Assembly: GCA_000708835.1 (NCBI GenBank)
Contig: DF237142.1
Location: 3,810 to 67,809 of the forward strand
Reading direction: 5' to 3'
Source: Klebsormidium nitens
Lineage: Eukaryota; Streptophyta; Klebsormidiophyceae; Klebsormidiales; Klebsormidiaceae
DNA: 64,000 nucleotides
Shown here piece after piece: positions 12,681 to 22,652 of the stretch (positions are counted from its first letter, which is position 1; the number at the start of each line of letters is the position of its first letter). A program made the position numbers and the translations under genes. Under the pieces are notes generated by a model. It saw only the letters and a list, made by a program, of their open reading frames with translations, ran no database searches and was not told the origin of the DNA.

Positions 12681-14196
12681 ACACAGGTAAAACGGTTGTG
12701 TTTGAAGGTAGGGGTTGGGTGGGTTAGGCAAAGGAAGACAAATAAGCAGAAGAGTACCTTTAAGAGATAGGGGTGGGACGACAAGCGAAACGCTTGTAAA
12801 GTGTGCCAGAATTGAAGGCTGGCCAGAACGGTTGCTTTTATTGCTCGCTGGACCATAACTAGAGAGTTTCCAATTGTGCTAGCTGCATGCCGACTTGTAC
12901 TTCCATGTGTTTGTTTTCAGTACGCGTCTTTCACGAATTGTATTGAACCATCATTGCAACTGCGACTGAATGCTATAGGCATACCCCCTCGAGGGACTGC
13001 ACTCGTAAGTGATTTGCCAGCTCATGGTGCTTATAAATTGATTCCCGACGAAAGAATCAAGCAATCTCGTGCCAGTGGCGGCTATTTCCAGCAACATTGC
13101 TTGTACGTCTTCAGCTAGGCTTGTTCCATTGAATCTGCAGTGCTACTTCTGCCGGCACCGTCCTTTGAACTGTGCCAGCGGAGTTCTAGCTGATTGACTT
13201 GGTATGGCCTATGACGGTTCAGGCTCTTCATCGAGTCCATATTGGATGAATTAGATTAGCTAGCTGCACGGAACTGCATCATTGATCAGTGCAGGCTTCT
13301 GTCATGCAGCTAGTGAAGGGCCGCTCGCGTGCTTGCAAGCTCGAGCCTGATCGCCCGGCCCCGGGCCCCGGCACCGGAAACGTAATATTTGTCGGAACCG
13401 TCGATCGATGGGGGGAGCCCCCAAGGTCCAGCCCGCGCGCTCTGGGATGATCGACCCGGCGGGGTTTCCGGGCCTGCCAACCGCAAAAGCGATCGGCTCT
13501 ATCATGCATGTGCTGGCGATACCTTCTCGTATATTTAGAGCGAGGGCGTCGCCCGCGTTCCCGAGCTTTTGTTTTGACACATCCTGCCGATTCTGGGCAC
13601 ACAGGAAAACGACGGTTGGGTCAGAGCCCCAGCTCTAGAAGCGTGCGACGGTACTGACTGTGCAAGGCAGACCAGACTCGAAGATACAGGCCTGACTGGA
13701 GCGCACTGAGTAGATTGTTCAGACGGCACGTTGATGTTTAGCTGGCAATACGTAACGACTTGTAGCGCGGTGCAGCTAGACCTGATGGGTAGATACATAC
13801 GCCCGCGATGCTTTAATCTCATTACCGTGCCAGGCGCTGCATACACTTCTGCAGCGCCACGGTCACTGGTTTGCACGTTCTCATGGTCATTCGTTGAGCC
13901 ATGGACCGCAGACAAGTTTATGACCTGATTCTGAGGATACGCACACGCCCGGCCAGGCCCAGCTTGAAATGTCCTCGTTCCGTTCAAAATCAATCGGACG
14001 CAACAGATATCTTGCTTTGTACATCCAACAGCACGCGCCTTGACGCAAACCTCGCCTTCGCAAGACGTATGCTAGCGTAGTGTGCACACTGCATCGTTCC
14101 GGATTAACTTTGCCCGTTGCCAGAGACTTTCCATGAAGTGGAATAGCCTGATCTGTCATAACAATGGCGATGACCAGGCCGCCCGTTACACCGTCA
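12681..14196. other. Convergent intergenic region with a possible 3' exon
   Basis: Lies between the 3' ends of the U-box and BBOF1 genes. Six bases after the U-box stop is a donor (ACACAG before GTAAAA). At 12921-13007 is an exon-like block between a good acceptor (TTTGTTTTCAG) and donor (CTC before GTAAGT). It stays open in one frame, including RLNAIGIPPRGTAL. It may be a 3'-UTR exon or an alternative end. Nothing else is recognised; a GC-rich patch lies near 13350-13450. Confidence 0.35.
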
Positions 14197-17100
14197 CTAC
14201 ACCATATCCGGCCTGCCCAGTACGCTCGTTGGTCCACGTGTCCAACTCTGGCTGTCTTCCTGCTCCACCGGGGGCGGCGCCCCAAAATACGATGGCTGAT
14301 ACGCGCTGTTTATCCTCGCAAACAATAACCTTAGAACTTTCTCCCGGTCCGCCCACGTCAGCTCCGAAATGTCCACCCGCGGCTTCCGCCGTCGATCCAG
14401 GCTCTTGCCAGCGACCGCTACGTCCTCTTCGACGTTCGAAACGCGCCCGTGGGACCGGTCGGAAGCAGCCTGTGAGAACGCGACACGTGGCTCCTCCGAG
14501 CGCCGCTTCGCTGACGTCATATCCTCGACCGCTCGCAACAGTCCCTCGGAAACTTCGTTGCTGCGATTCGTCGGTAACTCTGCTTCCTCTTCTAAAGCCA
14601 CCCGGGTTGAAGAGGAGCCCCCGTTTATTCCGCCGCTGCTTTCCGCTGCCTCGACCGGAAGCGGAACCTGTGGCCTAATATCCGGGAGCTTGTTGACTTC
14701 CATTTCCCCATGGCTTTGCCCCTTAGCCCCTTTTAACCCGCTCCTTTTCTGAGCGCCGTGTGACCCGTTACTGCCCACCGTGCTCGTCGAATCTTGCACT
14801 CGCACGGAGGGTGTATTTGAGGGTTTTGAAGGCGCTGACGCGGCCGCGATCGCGGGGGCGCCGTTCTCCTTGCCATCCATTTTCTCGAAGGCAATCTGCG
14901 CCTTGACGTACTCAATGGACGAGATGAGGAAGTGCTCTACGTCACCGCGTTGCCGGATGACGTCCTGCGGGGAGGGGGATGATGTCACCATCTCAATCAG
15001 AGTCTTTTGAGCATCTCATGAGAGGCAAGAAATCCCTCTCGTTTGTTCTCCTTATCCTATCTTGCAAGAAGGTCGAAAGTGGACGAACCGGTTGACCAAT
15101 GTAAAAAATCCACCTTCAATCAGTTCGAGCTCGTTGTACGTCTTCGCGAGTTGAAGTTTCAACCACATTCCGCAAATTCGGTGCATCTTCCTTCTCGATG
15201 CTTTCCTTGCTGCAATGCATTCTATATCGGCGTATCTTAAAGTAAAAGTGCAATGCTACAGCTCAACAGAAAGCGTCACGAAGCAGAAGCGCAGAACCAA
15301 GCCGCAGCCGCATCCGATCTCCGGGTCGCATTTCTGCCGCTTACCTGCGCCAGATTTATAATATTCTTCAGTTCCTTAGTTATGAGGGCGACCAGTCGCC
15401 GGAACCCGACGGCTTCTACCTTGGTTTTCCGGCTTATCCAAAAGCGACAAAAAATAAGAAAGAGAGAACCAGGCCTTGTCCGCAACCTCTTGATCGCTGT
15501 TTCTGCCACTTACCTGCGCCAGTTTCCTGATGTTCTTCAGTTCCTTGGTCTTGAGGGCGACCAGCCGCCGTAACCCGTCGGCTTCTACCTTGGTTTGCGC
15601 GGCCTCCTCGCGTCGCCGCGCCTCCCACCGCTGCCGCTCCATCTCAAAATCGCCCACCACTTGACCCAAACTCTTCTCGAGACTCCGAACCTGCAGACGA
15701 AGTCAAATTTCAATGTCTTCTAAAGGGCGGCAATGCGAGCACGCAGAAGGCTCGGTTCTTTCCTGTACACTGCCCGTTGCGACTTACCATCTTCGGAACT
15801 TTTTTAAGCCTCCTGAGTTGGCTTCTGACGCCTTCTGAGAATCGCACAGACATGCGCAAGGCTAAGCTATTTTTGCCTTGTTTGTCCTTCCCTTCCGACT
15901 TGGAACCATGCCAGTATTCCGTGAGAGTCTATTCCTGCTCTAATGATACTCGCTATCTTATTTTCCGGTTTAGCTCAGTTTGAGCAAAGAGGGAGATGGC
16001 AACAGGGGGCTTGCATTGTGTTGCTGAACGACATGGCCCAAGCTTACTCAACCCAAAACTTTCTTAAGCGCTTGTTCGATCCCGGGAACCGCTGTCATGG
16101 TTCAACGTACACGACAGTGCTTCTGAGGTCTCTGCAAGCGACAGAAGCCATCATCTTGAGAAGATGTTCCTCAACGTTTCAATTGTCCTCCTGGCATTCT
16201 TGATATTCCGCTCAGCTGCTATTCTGCTCAGCTGCTATTTCGTGCACCCACCCTTCTCGTCAATGAATGTTTTGGGTGTTGTTCTGTTTGCAACACTCAA
16301 CAAAACAGAAATTATACAGAACCTCCATTATTTTACTCCTAGTTTTACGCCCTATGTTGAGCTGCAAACTCAACACCGCCACATAACCGTTGTCTCAGCT
16401 CATTCAAGATCCTTTTGAGCAGCTCATTGGTTCAATCCTCGCGCCTCCTGAGCCTCCACTTTGCACATTTACAGAGCCTCACCTTCGCCGTCGTTTCCTT
16501 GACGTCCCGCGCTTGCTTGCTCCCCCGCTTCGCGAACTCGGCCTCCCTCTGCGCGCGCAGCTCCACCTCACGCGCGAGCCGCTTGTTCTCGCCCGCGAGC
16601 GCGCTGTTTTCGCGCTGCAGCGACGCCGTTTCCTCCATATGCAGTTGCAGTTCGTCCTTCATGCGCTGGTTAGTCTGCAAAATGCGCTTGACCGAAGAGT
16701 CCTGCGATCGAAACGACGGAACTTTTTATGTCCTAAGTACGTAAGCTTCAGGTAAGGTGCTCGAAGGGATTTCAATGAGGAGGAGAGCCGTTCTTAGGCT
16801 GAAGGGACGCCGATTCGCCTGTACGAACTGGATGTCGTCCTTACATGCGTTGATTGGTTCATAAAGTGCGCTTCAATGATGAGTCCTGCAAAAGCTAATC
16901 AGAGCTTTCGTGGGTGGCGAAGGGATGGAAAGCATGGACGGGAAAAGAAGGTTCTTCTGTTACACAGCAGCAGCGCCGTTTCCTCTTTGTGAAGTTGAAG
17001 CTCGTCCTTCATGTGCTGGTTGGTTTGCAACATGCGCTTAACCGAAGAGTCCTGCAGATTGAAGGAACCACAATCAGACGCAGCTTTGACGATATCATAA

Positions 17101-20100
17101 GGACGGTGCGCTTATTAGGGGGACGGTATTAGAACAGACTTCTACAATGCTCTACTCCCCATTAGAGGGTTCCTTCGAGATAAAACATTCTGCAGCTGAA
17201 TGATACAGAACAACGTCAACGTCAGCACCTTCGCAGAATCCTCAATCTGTCTAACAGCTCTGGCGGATTCAAAAGGCGCTAGTGGAGCTTTTGATCTGCG
17301 GCCTGCCCAACAGCCGAACGGCTTGTAGTCTGATCATATTTCCCGGAACCGCAAACCTGGAGCTACCCTAGAGTTCTGAAGGAATACGAAGCGCCGAAGT
17401 CAAGGCAGCGCATTGATCAGCCAGTCAAATAAACAGAAGAAAGCGAGTCTGCACCATTTCCTCGTCGACATCCTCCTCAATCAATGCGCTTTGATCACGG
17501 GCGCTGATTTGGCAACTTCAACTCTAAGCGAGAAAGACAGCAAGCAACACAGACGTGGACGACAGATGAGGAAACTCGGATTCGATGAGCAACGAAGCAG
17601 ACATAATTGCCAGGCAAGAAGACCCACTAGCGTATTGAGCAAGACGTGAAAGCGAGTACGGTGTGCAAAGAAGAGGAAGATTTAGAAAAGGCCCAGGACT
17701 AGGTCGAGCAAATCATCGGAGTGAGTGGGTGTGACAAGGAAAGAAAAGACGGTAGAACAGATTGATTTCGCACCATCCTCTCGTCCACATCCTCCTCAAA
17801 TTTGCGCTTGAGCTCCTCGACGCGCTGCTCGTACTCCTTGCGCAGCGCCACCTGCTGCTCTATAAACTTCCGCTCCAGCGCCGCCAGCTCTTCCACGCTC
17901 ACTTTGTCGTCCTTGGGAACCTCTTCCGGATTTGTCGGGGGCGTCGTGCTCCTGAAGAGTGTCAGCCGGTGCGTCAGCTCAGGCGGAGCGAAAGATAAGG
18001 CAGCGTATCCGTATAGTTGGGTAATCAAACGTGAAAGGAACGACATGGGCAGTGGAAGCATATGAGAAAGCGGGTTCACATTCTGAACGATGATTGCCAA
18101 TCGCAAAGAGCCACGAAAGAGCCGAAAGTTGAAGCAATCTGAAACACGTCATGAACGACGAATGAAGCAGGATCCTTTGTTCAATATTGAAAATCGGGAC
18201 AAAGCAGCAGTCAGCGAATCCCTCTGTCTGTGCCCACTTTTACGCGTAGCTTTTTGTTGTGCTCTCGAGCAAGGCCAGGGCAAGAAGCACCTCCCGTGGT
18301 TGCCTCCCGGAATGAAAGGACTAACAGCCCATTCCTAAGCGGTTTCCGCAAAGGACACATCCTGTGTTCCCGAACTCTGCCTTCATCACCCTCGAGGTCT
18401 GTTCTCTTTGCCGTTCTTTCTATCTTTTCAAACTCCCCTGAAAAGTTGCATCTCTTTCCCTACAGCTCAGTCAATCATTCCATTCCGGTAAGCAGAACGC
18501 ATCCATTCTCCTAGTCTGTGGCCTGCACCTTCGTCTTGTAAGCAGCGAGCATATTGATTTGCAGTTTGATACATGGGAACGACCCATCCATTTCTCAATT
18601 ACCTGGCCTGGCGAAGCCTCGCCTTTGCGGCTTCCAGTTGGAACACCTCTAGTTCTGTCTTCAGCCCATGCAAAGTGATTTCGTACTCGCGCGTCGTGGC
18701 ATCCAACTGGCGCTGCGACTCCGCTTGGCACTCTTGCCGGATGAGCTGGAGCCTCCGGTCTTGCTGCGAGTGTCATGAAACGAGCTGACATCATGCTGAC
18801 GTCATGCCACCTGGTGAAGGATTTCAAGGAGGCACCTCCGTGCAGAAAAGAATCAAGCCTCGCCATGCGTTCTGCATCTTGACAAGAGTTCGGAGACGTC
18901 AATACATACGATCGCCAAGGAGATAGGCACGAGGTATCTAACACCTTTTATTTGCGGCGAAGCGGGTTGCGTTAGCTTTGGTGGTGGTGTTTTCATGGTA
19001 ACTTTCTTACCTCCTCTAGGTGAGCCTCGAGCTCCTTGTTACGATCATTCTTTCTGGCCAGTTCTTTTCTCAGGTACTCAGCCACCTCGTACTGCAACAT
19101 GCAACAGCGGCTGGTTAGTTCTGCTTCGGAGAGTCGTCTGTCTTTTGGTCGGAGTCGTTTACAACTCGCAGACTATCTGAAGAGTTTTCGAGATTTAACG
19201 GTGGGATGGCTCAATGCTGAGGCCATTTGGCACTGCTCCAGAAGCATGAATGGCACTGTGCTGCTAGTACCTTGCATGTGAGGCATTGCATGTGAGTAAG
19301 TAAGATTTGTCTAATTCTCTCCTGAGACCAGACAAATGCAAGGTTCGAAATGGTTGTTAGATGGCTGCGGGGTTGGTCGAAGTTTTAGAAAACTCTTGAT
19401 CCGACGATCTGCGGTGCCGTTCAACAGGTTGTGTCACAAAAGCGTAACTGGCGAACACACAAAAGGAAGGGGCGACCGTAATTGACTCGTTTCCTTCGAG
19501 ATACTCTTCAATTACCTCTAAATAGCTTTATTGGGTTCAAGGAGCAGCTGCATTGCAGCTTACCGTCTCCTGTTGGCTGGCCTCTCTTTCCTCCAGCAAG
19601 AGCTTGTTTTCTTCCACCAGCTTATCATACCGTTGCTTCATTTCCAGCAATGCCGCAGACTTCCGCTCAGACCTGCGGTCAGTTTCAAGCAATCAGCCAC
19701 AAACCTTCTTTCAAGCAGTATGATGATGCATCTGTGCTGCTTGCCGGAGCACTTTCTATTTATGTAAGCATTCGAGCTAGATGCAACTCTCTTGAGAAGC
19801 TGCGTTCGGATGCCATTGTTTCTCCCCTTCAGTTCAGAAAGAAACTAAACGATAGACAGGTCTGTTCTGTTCAGAACCCAGGCCGCCCAACAAAAGAGAA
19901 GCGACTCAGGTGCGGCACCGGTCTCTAAGAAGACCACTTTCAGCCGGTTTCTCATAGTGTAAAGGCATGCGGTTTTGCAACGTTGAGAAGAAGCATTGAG
20001 CGAGCTGGGGATATCTAAATGACAGCTCAGTTGCCTCTGATTGCATCCTCTTGTGCCTCTTGCATCCTCTAGGCAGCACGTTGTCAACAGACTTACTCTG

Positions 20101-20137
20101 CGATTTTTGCAAACTTTAGAGTGGTGTCCTCTGCCAT
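14197..20137 (-). CDS. BBOF1: BBOF1-like basal body-orientation factor
   Basis: Coiled-coil protein of the BBOF1/CCDC176 (DUF4515) family, whose animal members act at basal bodies of motile cilia to align them. Exons in coding order: 20137-20097, 19672-19564, 19091-19011, 18763-18603, 17951-17774, 16701-16483, 15690-15514 and 14964-14197. Phases match at every junction and give 577 aa, close to animal BBOF1. It starts MAEDTTLKFAKIAE. Nearly all of residues 14-320 is heptad-rich coiled coil. Family-like stretches are VKRILQTNQRMKDELQLH, RRLVALKTKELKNIRKLAQ followed by RQRGDVEHFLISS, and near the end DISELTWADREKVLRLLFAR. The last-exon acceptor is set by the polypyrimidine tract before GACGTC at 14964. 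The exon 5 donor is the weak form ATG/GTGCGA. Several introns hold degenerate exon copies, listed separately. The gene implies that the organism makes flagellate cells. The family call rests on remembered motifs. Confidence 0.75.
15330..15427 (-). repeat. Degenerate copy of BBOF1 exon 7 end with its donor
   Basis: About 98 bp matching 15500-15597, the end of BBOF1 exon 7 plus its donor, at a 170-bp offset. It still reads in frame (TKVEAVGFRRLVALITKELK) and keeps a CAG/GTAAGC donor. I see no good polypyrimidine acceptor upstream of it. It is best explained as a decayed tandem duplication in the last intron. Confidence 0.75.
16806..17056 (-). repeat. Two degenerate copies of BBOF1 exon 6 start
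   Basis: The beginning of BBOF1 exon 6 (16621-16705) recurs at 16966-17056, well preserved, and at 16806-16890, more decayed. Both keep the sequence matching the exon edge (GAGTCCTGC on the + strand, i.e. the GCAG/GACTC acceptor). The better copy reads with DSSVKRMLQTNQHMKDELQL on the minus strand. Both lie in the intron before exon 6. Confidence 0.75.
17451..17495 (-). repeat. Short copy of BBOF1 exon 5 end with its donor
   Basis: About 45 bp matching 17771-17815 (CACCAT, then CTCGTCSACATCCTCCTCAA on the + strand). It covers the exon 5 end and its GTGC-type donor, and lies 320 bp further along the following intron. Confidence 0.6.
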
Positions 20138-21090
20138 TGCCACGTTTGGCTACGCCGCACTTGAGCTCGTTTCCAGCTGCTCCTAAACCTAAGAAAAGTA
20201 TTTCAGCTCCTGTCAGGCCCAGGAAAATGATGCCCGGTACAGCGAATGTCCAAAGCAACGTGCTTTTTTGTTTGCAGTCCTGCTCAAGCTGAAGCACGTC
20301 CCCTTATTCTGAGCAGTTCACCGACTCAACACCTTGGATTATGGTCTGCTGGTGTGCTTTATATCCTTGGTTTCAGCCCAGCACGACCTGATTGCTTTTC
20401 TTCTTCAAAAGACGTTCGAAATATTCAGCCCATCCTGGCTGACTCCTGGCAAGCTAGAGAATGGCGCGGAGCACGCAAAGCTTCAAGCTGAGCTGCAAGC
20501 AGCTAGCTCTAGCAAATATTCAGCCCGCCTCAAAGAACAAACCTGTTTCTTCAAAGCTGGTCGATGTCCAGTGAGTTCTCACGTATCATAGTCTTCACTG
20601 TACACCACATGAGAATTTCTTGTCTCAGGATGCGGCAGTAGGTACGTCAAGGCTTCGCATGTGCTTTGCTTTCAGAAGACCTCAGACTGGTGCGCGCGCA
20701 GAATGTGAGACATGTAACGATGTTACCTTGTTGCGCCACACACGTTACCATCCGATGTACCGACTTTTCAATAGGCCCTTGGTACTGTAACTTCTTACGA
20801 CTGTTGCATACATGTTACATAGGTAGGTATCCTTGACTCAAGTGGTACAAAGTACGGAATTGTAAAAGTGTTACTAGCCAAGTGTTGCCTAGGCTGGCAC
20901 TGTGGGCCGTCAGATTGCCGATAGTCCTAGATTGTAGGTAATCCCATCGTCGCGAGTGCGGGAACGCGTCATCCAAGACAAAAGCACCGAGCGACCTTGT
21001 ATGCTGCTCCTTCGGGTAGAGACGACCTTAGCAGTCAGCCTTCCTACATGACCGAACAGTAACCTTTTCTCAAATCAACTTCCAAAATAC

Positions 21091-21282
21091 CGGTAACTCT
21101 CGTGTGACCTAACGGGCGTGTGACCTAAGATACAGTTTACCCGGGCACTTCAAACTAAAACACCTAACCCAAATAGTCACCCGCTCCGCACCCCAACCCA
21201 CCCTAACCACCATACCAACCCCACCCGTCCCCCGGGTGCCTATCTTAGGTCACACGGCTCTTAGGTCATACGAGAGTTATCG
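21091..21282. mobile_element. MITE-like element with terminal inverted repeats
   Basis: A 192-bp unit bounded by imperfect inverted repeats of about 40 bp. The left arm (21091-21132) reads CGGTAACTCTCGTGTGACCT and continues to GTGTGACCTAAGATA. The right arm (21241-21282) is its reverse complement with a few mismatches. The interior is C-rich. ACTTCCAAA occurs just outside both arms (near 21079 and 21286) and could be part of a target duplication. No transposase frame, so non-autonomous if mobile. Confidence 0.65.
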
Positions 21283-22202
21283 AAGTACTTCCAAACGGGG
21301 TTCTGAACAAGCAAATGGCACTGAAGCCCCAAAACCGAAGCTGACAGTACGGTCTACGGTAGGTACAGTGTCAGCTCGGAAGCTTTCACCGTGATCGAGC
21401 TGACCCTCAGAAACCACTTTGTTGTTGTCCGGCTACCTAACCCAAGAGTTGTAGACCGTCACCGAGGATAGAAGAGTGCCCGGGGTGTCAAATTGTATTA
21501 AATACAAACGCACCTTGCGCGTGAACCTTTTGCATCTCCGTTCTTTGACCTTTTCGCATCATTGACATTCTTCAGCCAGAGAAGCGAGAGGTACGTACCG
21601 TGGGAGGTACATAGGTACGGTAATACCAGTGTTAAGCATAACTTTTTGAATTGGGAGTCCCGGGACACCCATGGGTGTGTCATTGGGCGTCTTTTGGACA
21701 CCCCGGGGTGCTTGATTGGGTGTCACCGGGTGTCCTAGCGAGGACGTCTTTCAAGGCCCCTTTGGGCGTCCAACTTGCGTCGGTGCACACTTTGCCCTGT
21801 ATCATGCCCCTCAACCAGTGGTCACACCAATTTTAGCCCCAGGACATCTTTTCAGTACCCAAAATAGGAATGTACCGACTACCTACCTATAGTAGCCCGT
21901 CACAAGACACCAAAGCACTTCGACCGCTGAGTGTTAAAGGGTCTGATAAGTTGGAACAGGAAAGTAATCAGTATATATCAGAGATTATGAAGTGGATTTA
22001 GCCCCCTGCCCTGTAGCTGGGGGTTGAAACTGGGACCTTGGTATGACGATTGGGTGTCCTTGGGACCCCCTGACTTGGCCAAATGGGTGTCTTTCGGACA
22101 CCCCGACGACCCCTTTTGGGGGTCCATTCCGGCCATTGGGTGTCTTTTTACCTGAGAGGGGACACCAATCTTAACGCTGGGTAATACCTAATTAATACCG
22201 CA

Positions 22203-22240
22203 GGTAGGTACCTTTATACGGTATACCGTACGTACCTACC
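22203..22240. repeat. Nested palindromes upstream of the first vWA gene
   Basis: GGTAGGTAC (22203-22211) pairs with GTACCTACC (22232-22240). Between them is a perfect 14-bp palindrome, TACGGTATACCGTA (22217-22230). The block could form a cruciform or serve as a set of palindromic protein sites. It lies about 410 bp before the vWA start codon. Confidence 0.6.
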
Positions 22241-22652
22241 GATAATGTCACGGTACGCCACCCAGGTCACCGTCCGGGTCTCGGCGGAAGGTACCGCGTA
22301 CCTACGGTACCGGTATCTTAACAATGACATGACCACATGATGCACGGGCTTTTGAAAAGTCAACATGCAGAACGAGAGCCTGAGGGACTACTGCAGGGTG
22401 CGCTCTTCAAAGATTCCAGAGCCTGAGGCAGAGTCCAGGTGAGCTCGCGAGGTGTCATCCTTTTCCCTTCCATCTTCAAGTTCCACTTCTGGACTTCAAC
22501 GTAATCAACCGGAGAGCGCTGCATTTTCAGGATCCGCAGCGAAGACTGAGCAAAGAGAGCTTTCTTTGCCTTCCATTTTGTTCTGCTCGCGCCTACAGCT
22601 CTCTAAGATCAGACTTCTAAGTATCACAAGCAATTTGTAGCAGGCACTCGCA

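Larger units (their letters stand above)
20138..22652. other. Divergent intergenic region rich in repeats
   Basis: Separates the starts of BBOF1 (-) and the first vWA gene (+), so it should hold both promoters. No coding exon is supported. It contains a MITE-like element (21091-21282), blocks rich in GGGTGTC/GACACCC (about 21655-21750 and 22045-22175), and nested palindromes at 22203-22240. Confidence 0.6.
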
